A stretch of 64,000 nt of DNA, taken from assembly GCF_030272615.1 (NCBI RefSeq), contig NC_081407.1, positions 266,983,574 through 267,047,573 on the forward strand, in the 5' to 3' direction. The first letter of the stretch is position 1, and each line of letters starts with the position of its first letter. Source of the stretch: Cryptomeria japonica. Its lineage: Eukaryota > Streptophyta > Pinopsida > Cupressales > Cupressaceae. Under the pieces are notes generated by a model that was not told the origin of the DNA, searched no databases, and worked only from the letters and a program-made list of their open reading frames with translations. Below, piece by piece: positions 1-9,688 of the stretch. The translations under genes and the position numbers were made by a program.

Positions 1-557
1 ACCCTTTAGCATGTCATTGGATACATTTGATTTTTTGGAAAATTGTACTTCATATATAGGTTGGCTTTGTACTAAATCACAAACTATAATGTAATTGACA
101 TTTTGACAACTGTCACCATCTAGTTATTCTTTATATTGTTGTGGTTGTGCAATGTAACCAACGATATGAATATAAACAACGGAAAACTATTTTCTACAAT
201 TCATGTGTTGAAGTCTTTATTTTATTTGCTTACAATATCTCTATGCTATGGAAATGCCGTTAAATATATACAAAAATTACTTTTGACTTCTTTTTTTCAA
301 ATTTTTACATATTTTTTATAAATCCGATTTTCCCTGATTTTTTTCCAGTTTTTTCCCAACTTTTTCAAAAAATCTTATACTTTTGGTTTGTCGATTAATT
401 CCCCAAACAAATAATGCTACTATGTATTAAATACTACAATATGAAGAGTAATATGAATTGGCTAATTTGTTACACTGCCATTTCATAGGAAACAGGAATG
501 TATGCATATTTCATAATAATTCCCTTAAGCTTCATCCAATCTATTCTTCCATTATAA
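1..557. other. AT-rich sequence without a recognised feature
   Basis: Only short open frames with no recognisable motif occur here. Homopolymer T runs are frequent around 290-370. No LTR end, splice-bounded exon or RNA gene could be supported. Confidence 0.5.
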
Positions 558-1090
558 AGGGGAGATGTGGGCATATAAGGACAAAAAGTAGCCTGAAGGT
601 CCATTTGTGTCAAGCAGGAGACCGAATGACGATAAACTTTTGTGCACTTTAGGAGGCTGATATGATGGATATACTTTTGTGCCCAATTGAGGTCGACACA
701 ATGGATGTACTTTCGTGCCCCTTAGGAAGCTGAAACAATGGATGTACTTCCATGCCCCTGAACTTGAGGCACAGGCTCAAGGCAGCTTGTATGATGACCC
801 ATGGGCTTCATAGGGTGGATAAGTCATTGGTAAAGCCTGAAAGGAATCCATATACACATTATGTAAACTGCAATGATGATTAAGATAATGTTCCTCACCC
901 TAGTAGGACAGTTTGATCCTATATCAAAGGTGATTAAGATGTCTCAATCAAGATCTAATTGGTAAAAATATACCTCTAACCATCGTACATCTCTTAGTTG
1001 AATGAAAACTGTGATTTTAGGGCAAAAAACTAGGGCATTTACAAAATGGGACATTACATAATGAGTGTTGCAAACATAAAGCCACTTCTT
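558..1090 (+). repeat. Dispersed repeat, plus copy of a pair (partner 61530-61935)
   Basis: This block is similar, in reverse complement, to 61530-61935 near the other end of the window. Shared stretches include GATGTGGGCATATAAGG (565-580), CATGGGCTTCATAG, ATTATGTAAACT, ATGATGATTAAGATAATG and CTAGGGCATTTACAAAA. The two copies differ by many substitutions and small indels, so this is an old dispersed repeat. The family was not recognised; a short minus-strand open frame (944-1144) runs through it and is probably not a gene. Confidence 0.7.
615..765 (+). repeat. Minisatellite, about four units of roughly 37 bp
   Basis: Diverged units share the core ATGGATRTACTTTYGTGCCC followed by an AGG-rich spacer. 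They lie inside the dispersed repeat. The partner copy near 61.86 kb carries only one such unit, so the expansion happened in this copy after the two separated. Confidence 0.65.
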
Positions 1091-1572
1091 GCTGCCCCCT
1101 GTATTTACCCTTGTTGCGATCAAAGTTGTGGCAAACTGAAGCAATGGTTTCTTGGGGTTAAAAGGGCCTTTTGAAAAATTTTGAAGAGAGGATGAAGGGT
1201 ATGCATAATGGCCTTGTGGATTAGAAGTTGAGGTTCAATTTTCAGAAGTAGAGGTAGTGTCTACTGCTATTGTATTCACTTCATTTTCACTTACACTACC
1301 TCATGACTATCATTACTAATGTTGCTAATTTTGTGGTGATTTTGTTTATTGTTGAAAGTCAGAAAAATATTTTTCAATCTACAATCTTACTACAAAGCTA
1401 AAAACTTAGAAAACTATAAAAAAATGGCATACCTTAGCTGTAGCGTCAAACTTGCAGCTAATAAGTTGTTTCAGACTTGAAGCAAACCAAAAATCAGTCC
1501 AATCTCTCCTCTAATCAGACCAATCTCTCCTCTAAATCAGTCCAATCTCTTCTCCAAGAAGCAAACTCTCAC
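1091..1572. other. Unassigned sequence
   Basis: No gene seen. A short imperfect tandem run of the motif AATCAGWCCAATCTCTYCTC occurs at about 1495-1555, just before the 202 bp duplication. Confidence 0.5.
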
Positions 1573-1987
1573 AGCAAGGAGCAAAAACTGAGCAAATGCA
1601 AATGAAATAATGGCAAAACACTTTGCTGGCTTAGTGTTTTTGTTAGCCTTCTAGCCTTTAGGTCAAATTAGGGTTCTAGTGTGGTGTGGGAGTGCTTGTG
1701 GGATCCTCACGCCACATAGGCATAATTTTTTTTTTAAATGTATTTTTTTTTGTACCCAGCTGCGGGGGATGGCTAGCAAGGAGCAAAAACTGAGCAAATG
1801 CAAATGAAATAATGGCAAAACACTTTGCTGGCTTAGTGTTTTTTGTTTGCCTTCTAGCATTTAGGTCAAATTAGGCTTCTAGTGTGGTGTGGGAGTGCTT
1901 GTGGGATCCTCACGCCACATTGGCATAATTTTTTTTTTAAATGTATTTTTTTTGTTTTTTTGTGCCCAGCTGCGGGGGATGGCTAGC
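1573..1987. repeat. Tandem duplication, unit about 202-213 bp
   Basis: Copy 1 (1573-1774) and copy 2 (1775-1987) both begin AGCAAGGAGCAAAAACTGAG and end GCGGGGGATGGCTAGC. They differ by a few substitutions and by the length of a T-rich run. Opposite-strand open frames over each copy are by-products of the repeat. Confidence 0.9.
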
Positions 1988-2100
1988 CATCCCCAAGACA
2001 ATAGGGGCACTATCCAAGGAATATTCCAACATAAGCATAAAATATTCCATCATCAATTTCAAACTCTAAAAGGTAATGTCACATCCCAGCAAGGTGGGTT

Positions 2101-3587
2101 ACTATAATGTCCCCTTCTTAAGAAAGCATAGGCAAAGATCCATAATTTGTTTAATTCTTGTAGGCTAACCAAGATGTCATTAAGGGAATATTTAATTAAT
2201 TAAAGTAAAGTTGTTTTAACTTATTGTTTTACGAGTAACTTTGTCTTAATTAATTATTTTTATAACAGTGAACATTTAAACATAAAGTTACTTTTATGGG
2301 GCCAAAAGCAAACTAAAAATTAAAAGGGGTCACTTCGTGAGAAATAAAGTATATTTCTCAAAAGTTTGAAAAGAGGACATAAAAGGAGATTGCAAAGGAA
2401 AATTAGTCATCTTGTTGGTCATTTCATTTTCTTGTTGCAAAGTTTGGACTCTTTGTGCAACTTGAAACCCTAAGACAGAAACCCTAAAGGTAATTAATTA
2501 GTTTCAGAGAAGGACTTCTTCCTAACCAATTCTTGGTGGATTCATGCGAAATTTAAAGGTGAGCTTACAGGTATCAATTCGGAAAGGTTTGTAATAAAAC
2601 ACTAAATTATTAAATTTTCCTAGCTACCAAGAGTTTATTGTTCGCAAGTATTTTAGAGATTTCAATGAAGCAATGGTATGCTACTAAAACATTTTATTTG
2701 GAGTATATATTTTACACATTGATGGAGTGAATATTTCCAATCACCTCTGTTGGAGTTGATCAAGGGCCTCATAAACCCAATTGCACCACCCAAGATAATA
2801 CGTTTATCAAGAGGAAGACAGCACTGGCTTATTTTATTTAGTTTGTTATGTCTTGGCCTGGCCGCACCTGTTAAGAGGGATGTGGAAGTTGTAAACAGAT
2901 GGTGTTGAGGTGATTAGGGTCATGGGACCCTCATATATTATAGCCATACAACTTCAAATCATTTATTGATGCTTCGATTAGAATTCAGCCCTTGCCAGTC
3001 ATTAATAAGCACTAAGGAGGATCACTGCAATAGATATAACCTATCCGCATCTATTCCTGGCGATGTCCAGGAGTCGTGCCAATCTAATGAGGACACAAGG
3101 AAGGGTGTGAGCCCTAGGAAAGGCAAGCACTGCATTTTTTAGGAAGTTTATGTCTGCTATCACTGAGTATATTCACTGTTATCAGCATTTTAAAGACTTT
3201 AGATTTGGAAATGGCAAGTTGAAAGGTGTTCTGACACATAGCAAGCCTGCATTACTTCCAGTCAGCTCTATGATCAAGTTATGCCTCCTATATCCTCAAT
3301 ATCGTACATTCAGATTGCTGATTTAAGGTTAAAATGATGTTTATCTCACCTCTCTGAATTTTATATGTTAACAACCCCTATCACACATCAATAAAGATAT
3401 CAGAAATTTCTGTATTAAATGCTTCTGTCATTCAATATTGTTACTTATTATGTTTAAAAGTAATGTCTGCATTAATGCATTGGTTGCTTCACTCTTTAGT
3501 TAAAACTTTTACACCTACATAAAAGATAGAAGTATTTCAGTGGAGGATTTTTTCAAACAAAAAATTGGTGGGGAACATTATAGTCGC
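2101..3587 (+). repeat. LTR-like segment of about 1.5 kb with inverted ends
   Basis: The left end reads ACTATAATGTCCCC and the right end GGGGAACATTATAGT, a near-perfect 14-15 bp terminal inverted pair. A TATA-like CATAAAAGG lies near 2379, upstream of a region with AAACCCTAA motifs, resembling the U3-R layout of a plant LTR. No coding sequence is present, and no clean target-site duplication was found next to the ends. A solo LTR is the best reading; a non-autonomous inverted-repeat element is the alternative. Confidence 0.4.
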
Positions 3588-4238
3588 AACAGTCGAACTT
3601 CCCTGGCGACTAGAATATGTTAGCAGTTTTAAGATTATTCTAACAAGTTCGATTTGTTGACATGTTTATTAACAAATTTTAGTTGTCAATGGCAACTTTT
3701 TGGAAGTCAAGAGTTTTTTGAATACTAGTCGCTAGATTGTTGACCAACATATGGTAGTGACATTTGATGAGGTGACAAGTCATATGATGCACAAGGGCAA
3801 GATCCATAGGGTTATTTCTTGGTAGCAAATGTTTCAAGATTGGGAAGAGCTATATGAATGTGGGCTTTTATGTTGTCAACAAGAGCTAAATGTGATGCAT
3901 GGGGGTTTGCCAAGACACAAGCCAACAATGGGAACAAGTTTACAAGGCCACACAGCAAATCCCATCAAACCTATTACACAAGATAGTACACCACACCCCA
4001 AATTCCCAAGATGTATTCCAAGCTCTCCGAAATAAATCCACACCTTACACTACTCGACACTACATTGAATCTGCCACACAAGGGCCGAAAATGAATGCAA
4101 CACATGAAATATTAAGGCTTGCGCATGCGCACGAGGGCTGTTCCCTTTTGCATTTAGTTTTTATGAATTTATGTAAACAAAAAAAATTCAGAAACTATCC
4201 ATAGTCCTACAAGCCACAAAATACATTGAAACTGCAAC
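3588..4238. other. Unassigned sequence with two overlapping short open frames
   Basis: Open frames at 3829-4035 and 3899-4204 overlap on the plus strand. Neither has a recognisable domain, splice-site context or convincing protein composition. They are left as unsupported. Confidence 0.4.
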
Positions 4239-4776
4239 CCCTTGTAACTCAACCTCTGCTACATCATTTTCGACAAAATGAAAGGCATTCTTACTTTCTT
4301 TGAAGCTTTGGATCTAATGGCAATGGTAAATATCCCCCACACTGCTTCTATAGAAAACTTGTTGGATCAAAAAGGAGACGCAAACCTATGGATCAAAAGC
4401 ATTCTCTAATAACAAGCAGATTAGCAATCAAAGACTAATTTCAACAATGAATTGACAAAATCTCAATTGGGTTCTTCACTCCCAATTACTCCTTAAATGC
4501 TCCTTTCCCTTGTAACTCAACCTCTGCTACATCATTTTCGACAAAATGAAAGGCATTCTTACTTTCTTTGAAGCTTTGGATCTAATGGCAATGGCAAATA
4601 TCCCCCACACTGCTTCTATAGAAAACTTGTTGGATCAAAAAGGAGACGCAAACCTATGGATCAAAAGCATTCTCTAATAACAAGCAGATTAGCAATCAAA
4701 GACTAATTTCAACAATGAATTGACAAAATCTCAATTGGGTTCTTCACTCCCAAATACTCCTTAAATGCTCCTTTCC
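4239..4776. repeat. Near-perfect tandem duplication, unit 268 bp
   Basis: Copies 4239-4506 and 4507-4776 both begin CCCTTGTAACTCAACCTCTG and differ at only about three positions by eye. Such low divergence means a recent duplication or recent correction of one copy by the other. Confidence 0.95.
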
Positions 4777-4820
4777 ATTTGTTTTTCACAAAATGGAGGA
4801 CTACTAGAACATTCTAAACA

Positions 4821-4920
4821 GGCATATATCAGCATAAATTTAGTTTACTCAGATCTCTTGCCTATAGCCAGGCATATATCAGCAATAAATTCAGTTTACT
4901 CGGATCTCTTGTCTATAGCC
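4821..4920. repeat. Tandem duplication, unit 50 bp
   Basis: Units 4821-4870 and 4871-4920 both run from GGCATATATCAGCA to TATAGCC with a few differences. They lie directly after the 268 bp duplication. Confidence 0.85.
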
Positions 4921-4995
4921 TCTCATCCCTACCCTAGCTTTTATGTTGATCATTTCTTGCAAAATATCAATGACACAACTGTCGGTGTCACCTAT

Positions 4996-5365
4996 TGTAA
5001 GACTTGGCTACGAAGGTAGCCACCCAAGATCTAGAGATCAAATGGAAAGCACAACAACAAGAGAGAAATAATATGTGACAAGAATCAACTGGATTATCAA
5101 TGATGCAATAAAATAGAATCAACTAGATTATCAATGAATAAATATTACATCGGATATCCCTTAGTTATATAGCCAAGGTGAGAACATAGGAGTGCATAAG
5201 ATTGTGACAAATGTCATAATCTTATGATATGAAACAAAAGGTGAAAAGCTAAATTATCCCACCTAAAGTGGAGAAATGATGGTGCGATAACACCACAAAA
5301 GGTGGATCACCCACCAAAGGTGGAAAAGTGAAACCATGAAAGGAGGATATGTGTAAGAACCCCTG
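4996..5365 (-). repeat. Diverged LTR fragment related to the LTR of element C
   Basis: Read on the minus strand, this segment has the same order of blocks as the LTR of element C: GGTGGGTGATCCACC, then CCAGTTGATT, then TTGTCACATATTATTTCTCT, then a CTCTAGATCTTGG block near the end. It ends at 4996 in the reverse complement of TGTAAGACTTGGC. CCTAT occurs directly outside both proposed ends (4991-4995 and 5366-5370), which could be a target duplication, but the right boundary lacks the usual TG/CA dinucleotide. No internal region follows, so it would be an old solo LTR. Confidence 0.5.
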
Positions 5366-5445
5366 CCTATTCTGCCTTAATTTTTCAATATTGACCTATT
5401 GGCAATTTGTCAAACAGTTTGTGTGCAAGGTCTAATTTTGTTTTC

Positions 5446-5630
5446 TGATGTAATGTCCCCTACTAAGTTTAGGCCTGTTTTAACTATAATTAATCCATCT
5501 CAACATACTTATGACTTAAACTAAATTGATTAGGAGACAAAACTATCTTAAACATTGCATTTCCCAACTTCTTAGATACTGACAGTCATAATTCAATCTG
5601 GTTTATATTCTTATATTTACTTATTCAAAT

Positions 5631-5708
<78 letters not shown>

Positions 5709-6984
5709 TTCTAGTTTTATTTATTTTCAGATAGTATTAATACATATTTTACTAGAGAGTAGCTCTTATAAAATATTATAATAATTATAATCATTACATT
5801 ATTTCCTATAATTATATTATTATTAAGTTTTTCCTAAGAACATTATCTTTCTTCCTATGCTAAGCATTCATATTAAGCACATCACCACGAACAAAGATGT
5901 TTGCTACCTGTTACTTGCTAACAGTTTCAATTCCCCTCTGTTATGTAGTGATAATCCTTCCCTTCTACCAAACTGGTGTAGGGGGAATTGCTGTTTCCGA
6001 TTGATACTTGATAAGCATGCAATATCTGATTCTCAAATATTACTTATAGTGATACCATTGCTGTTTATGATATGACCAAATAATTCTTGCAACAGGGGTG
6101 TTGTCCCTGATCTTTCCTTAAGTACATGCAACCAATAATGCCAAAGGCAATCACTCCATATAGAGTAGATCCACCTGGGATAAATAAAAGAGATAAAAAT
6201 CCAAATTCAAATCCATCCCGAATGAAGTGAGATTGAAGTCTCTTTTATATGCGATGAGGAGTCAATGGAGAGTTGCATCCTTTAACTCTTTAAGAGGCAT
6301 ACCTTTCCTTAAACACAATTCTTCATATTAGATCAATTTATTTACTAAAATTGCACCTTGCCTTTGTTTAGACGTTGCCTCTCATTAAATATATCGATAA
6401 TATTATTAAAGTCAATCAACTTTAATATTTCGATATCTTTTTAATGAATCGCTGCCTTATTTCATGACTCAGATCACTGACTAACAGTTTATTGAATTTC
6501 TAATCAATTAATTAGTTGGCTAAGAAAATTTCCGTTTTCCACCTCTGTAATATATTGACCATGGTATTTGATCATTTGTATCTTGAGATTATGCGTCAAT
6601 AATATTTGGTCGATGCTAACTGTTAATAGAGTTAATATCATGAATGTTCCTTCCTTCCACAGTAGATACCTTGATCGATGTCATTGGTACTTGCATATGG
6701 TGATCACAGATTGATAATAATCTCAAAGCAACTCATATTCCTTCCTCAATGTCGGTTCGACTTATCCAGACATATGGCCCCCTTTAGATTGTAATATTTG
6801 TTTATAATTTATGTAATATAATATTAATTTAAAAATTTCAAGGATATAATTATTGATAAGTAAATATTAATTAAAAAATAAATATTTAATAATTTCAAAT
6901 AATCATTCATTGACAAATATTATATTAATCAATAAATAATAATTGTTCCATTTAGGTTATATATAACAATCAAGGAGGGGACAT
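5446..6984 (+). repeat. Second LTR-like segment with TGTAATGTCCCC-type ends
   Basis: The left end TGTAATGTCCCCTAC and the right end GGAGGGGACATGATA form an imperfect terminal inverted pair, similar to the ends of 2101-3587. The flanking pentamers TCTGA and TTTGA differ by one base and may be a mutated target duplication. The interior is AT-rich and non-coding and contains a CT/GT microsatellite. It could be a solo LTR of the same superfamily as 2101-3587. Confidence 0.35.
5632..5706. repeat. Compound (CT)n(GT)n microsatellite
   Basis: About twenty CT repeats pass directly into about seventeen GT repeats with no interruption. Confidence 0.97.
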
Positions 6985-7399
6985 GATATTTGAGTTCTGA
7001 TTTGGGGTTTGAGTGCTTGGTTTTGATTGTTGTTTGATTAGATTTTCAATGTATAAATATCAACAGAATGCATAGGAATGTTGGCAATAAATTTGCAGAC
7101 ATAAATGCCCAAAAGACAACTCCAAATACACTTATTTTCATTGTAAAGATGACTGACATGCAGAATGAATAGGTTTTATATGAAATATTTTAAACTGTTA
7201 CAGCCCTGGTAAACACCTTACAAATGTATATTATGATGATCAAAAGCTTATACCAACATACCCGAAATGCAAAGACTCAATATATGATGAGAGGTGCTCA
7301 ACACTTGCATATGATGTGGCGCCTCGCAAGAGGAGAGGCTTCTGGTGTGAAATATAATGCCCAATAACTTCAGAAATCATGTTTCTTCTCATTTGCTTG
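6985..7399. other. Unassigned sequence
   Basis: No gene or repeat end recognised in this AT-rich stretch. Confidence 0.45.
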
Positions 7400-7815
7400 G
7401 AAAATTAACTTCGAACCCTTCAATAGCTAAACGATAACAACACAAACAAGAGCCATTCTGTGTAGAATAGAGACTTCCAAATTAAAGAATGTTCTGCCCA
7501 TGAAAGCATTGTCATAGACACATAAATCATCATTATAACACCAAGGGCGTCATTCTTCCTGAATTGTTGTATACATGAACCAACCATAACAGCAGAGTTG
7601 TCCCCAAATGATGAATGGATGTAAGCTGTCCCAGTAATCCATGGTAGGAGTGAATCATCACAAATGAAGAAGAAACCCCGACTGTAGGCAACTTAAATAT
7701 AATTGATGCCTTTAAGATAATCACTTGGAAGGGTGCATTACGATTCATCCAAGGTAAATACCAAAATCTTCTCCAAGTTCGTATCTGCAACCCTATAGAT
7801 TGTGTGAAAATCTGA
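7400..7815 (-). pseudogene. Possible degenerate coding fragment, product unknown
   Basis: On the minus strand all three frames hold protein-like stretches separated by stops. One open frame of 85 codons covers 7533-7790. A neighbouring frame continues to about 7420 with only two stops, including a stretch beginning VADTNLEKILVF. A preceding CACACAATCTATAG at about 7800 could be a splice acceptor. The pattern fits an eroded gene fragment or an old transposon piece, but no family could be named and intergenic chance cannot be excluded. Confidence 0.25.
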
Positions 7816-8109
7816 GCTCAAATTTGCAAGTAATGTGCCTTGAAATCCACCTATGAACTAAACAATGGAGGGCGTCTATGGTTTCTGGATTGAATCCTCC
7901 AAACTAATGATTTGGTTGCTCGTCCAAACCACCAAAACCACTAGGGGTTTCGTCCTAGGGTTAGAAGAAGCTAAGCGTTGATGTTCAGAAATATTCACGA
8001 CAAAGATAACAATGCATAGTAATACCCAAGCTTCTCGATTCAACCTTAAATATATGCCTTTGTTTCCCTTTCAACCAATGCACATAAAAAATATTATTTT
8101 CCTCACAAA
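7816..8109. other. Unassigned sequence left of the LINE remnant
   Basis: No feature recognised. The LINE homology fades at about 8110-8120. Confidence 0.4.
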
Positions 8110-8925
8110 TCGATGCTTAGCCTTTTTTCCTGAAACAAGGACCGGAGAACTTAACCCCCTGGTAGGTATGAGAAGAGGAAATCTCAATCTCTGAACCATC
8201 AAAGAAAAAGTGAAGACGAGAGGTCTTGAGACCATTAAAGACCATCACCTTCGTTTTCCCCAAATTAACTGTTAGCTGCCTCAGGTCACAAAAAGAAGCC
8301 AAACAATCCAGCTGTCTCTACAAACCCTCAGGAGAAGAGGCCAAAAGAACAACGTCATGCGTGAAAAGCAAGATAGGATCAAAACCTGGTGGAGAAGGCA
8401 CCCATCACCCTCTAACAAATGCCCATGAAGAAACTCCTCTAACTCATCAATGTAAATCCCAAATAAAGTAGGGGACAGGGAGCAGCCCTGTTTAACGCCA
8501 ATGGTACTGCCGATGAAGCTAGAAAACCCACAAGAAGTCTTGAGACAGGTTAGAACCCCCTCATAAACTCTCATAATGGCGGTCAGGAGGACCTCAGAGA
8601 TACCAATGTCAAAAGCTTTGCAAAAGTCTACAAAGCAGCAACAAACCTTCGAGGAGCGATGACGAGCCTCCTTGATGATGGCACAGAGAGTCAAGATATG
8701 TTCCATGGTCTAGTAATCCTACCTGAAACCAGCCTGCCCACTGGCACGAATGTGACACTGATGCAACTACCTGGAGAGGAGAATGTTGAGAACTGTGGCA
8801 TAGAGCTTGGAGAAAGTGTGGCCGACCATGATGTTCCTGTAATTACTGGGATCGAAGGTAGGCCTCGCCTTATCGATCGAATGAATGATGTGGTGGGACC
8901 AAGAAGGGGAAAACTACATGCTGAC
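8110..8925 (-). pseudogene. LINE reverse transcriptase remnant (central part)
   Basis: The minus strand encodes fragments of a non-LTR retrotransposon reverse transcriptase. In order there are a block before the palm (about 8900-8740, read in several frames), FVDFCKAFD, GVKQGCSLSPTLF with IYIDELEEFL, a degenerate catalytic motif reading FTHD where FADD is expected (near 8370-8350), and LTVNLGKTKVMVFNG at 8160-8275. At least two frameshifts, several stops and the damaged catalytic aspartates show it is dead. The line continues on the other side of element A at 14832 and of element B at 27275. The 3' end is lost at about 8110. Confidence 0.88.
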
Positions 8926-9088
8926 TGTTAATGCATTAGTAGCTTCTGCAAGATAAGACTCTCCTAACCTATTAATCTCCTTTGTTCTGTTTTGATTATG
9001 CTATCTGATTTATGCTTTCCGAACTAAATATGTTTATCGGATTACAACATTGATCATGATTATGATATCGACATTCATAAAAGAAGGA

Positions 9089-9224
9089 TTAGATCGACGA
9101 CTTGCTTAACATAGTTAAGCGTCGATCTAATGCTATCGGGCTAGTAACCCGATAGCACATTAATGTCGATCTATAAATGGATCGGCATTAATATGCTATC
9201 GGGTTATTAACCCCGATAGCATAT
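9089..9224 (+). promoter_or_regulatory. Four back-to-back stem-loops in U3 of element A
   Basis: Consecutive hairpins with essentially no gap. 9089-9130: TTAGATCGACG pairs with CGTCGATCTAA, with a further inner stem CTTAAC/GTTAAG. 9131-9157: TGCTATCGGG/CCCGATAGCA. 9159-9192: ATTAATGTCGATC with its near-complement. 9191-9224: ATATGCTATCGGG/CCCGATAGCATAT. Arms of 10-13 bp are perfect in three of the four. The 3' LTR (about 14323-14457) keeps the layout with a few changes. The role is unknown; RNA folding or protein binding in U3 are options. Confidence 0.85.
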
Positions 9225-9367
9225 AGAATGTTGTTGTTATCGAGTTTAGTTCATAAACCTGTTCGGGCCATTAACAAAGCATCTTAACTAAACACCGCTT
9301 CGAACAAGAGTTTAATTATTAATGTTAGTTACCAAACATAACATAGATCAGGATGTGCACTATGAAG

Positions 9368-9441
9368 AGGCACCGATCAATGGGTGCCTTGATCAGTCAT
9401 GTCTAAATGACATGACCAGTCAAGACATCCATTGACTGGTC
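9368..9441 (+). promoter_or_regulatory. Three further stem-loops just upstream of the TATA box
   Basis: AGGCACC/GGTGCCT (9368-9374/9383-9389, 8-nt loop), GTCATGTC/GACATGAC (9396-9403/9409-9416), and GACCAGTCAA/TTGACTGGTC (9414-9423/9432-9441, 8-nt loop). In the 3' LTR the last stem is GACCGGTCAA/TTGACCGGTC (14647-14674): both partners of one base pair changed from A-T to G-C. The TATA box follows ten bases later. Confidence 0.85.
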
Positions 9442-9598
9442 CTCTAAACATATAAAGCCCGATATGAATCATTTGGAAAAGACATAGAAAACGTAAATGA
9501 TCTCTCTCTTTCAGCCTGCAAACGAAACAATAAAATATTAGACAATATTATCACATATATATAATTGTTCTTTTATTGAAATTGAATATAACTTTACA

Positions 9599-9611
9599 TG
9601 GTATCAGAGCC
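9599..9611 (+). other. Primer-binding site of element A (tRNA-iMet type)
   Basis: TGGTATCAGAGCC directly follows the 5' LTR and matches the 3' end complement of plant initiator tRNA-Met, the common copia primer. Confidence 0.95.
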
Positions 9612-9688
9612 AAGTTGATCGAACTTGAGGCTATTCAATTTTGTGAATAATTTAAGAACAAGGTTATATATTACATCACATTTCTCCA

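Larger units (their letters stand above)
8926..9598 (+). repeat. Element A 5' LTR
   Basis: Starts TGTTAATGCATTAG and ends ATAACTTTACA, followed at once by the primer-binding site. A TATAAA box lies at 9451-9456, placing U3 upstream of it. The U3 contains a chain of strong stem-loops (see 9089-9224 and 9368-9441). Confidence 0.95.
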
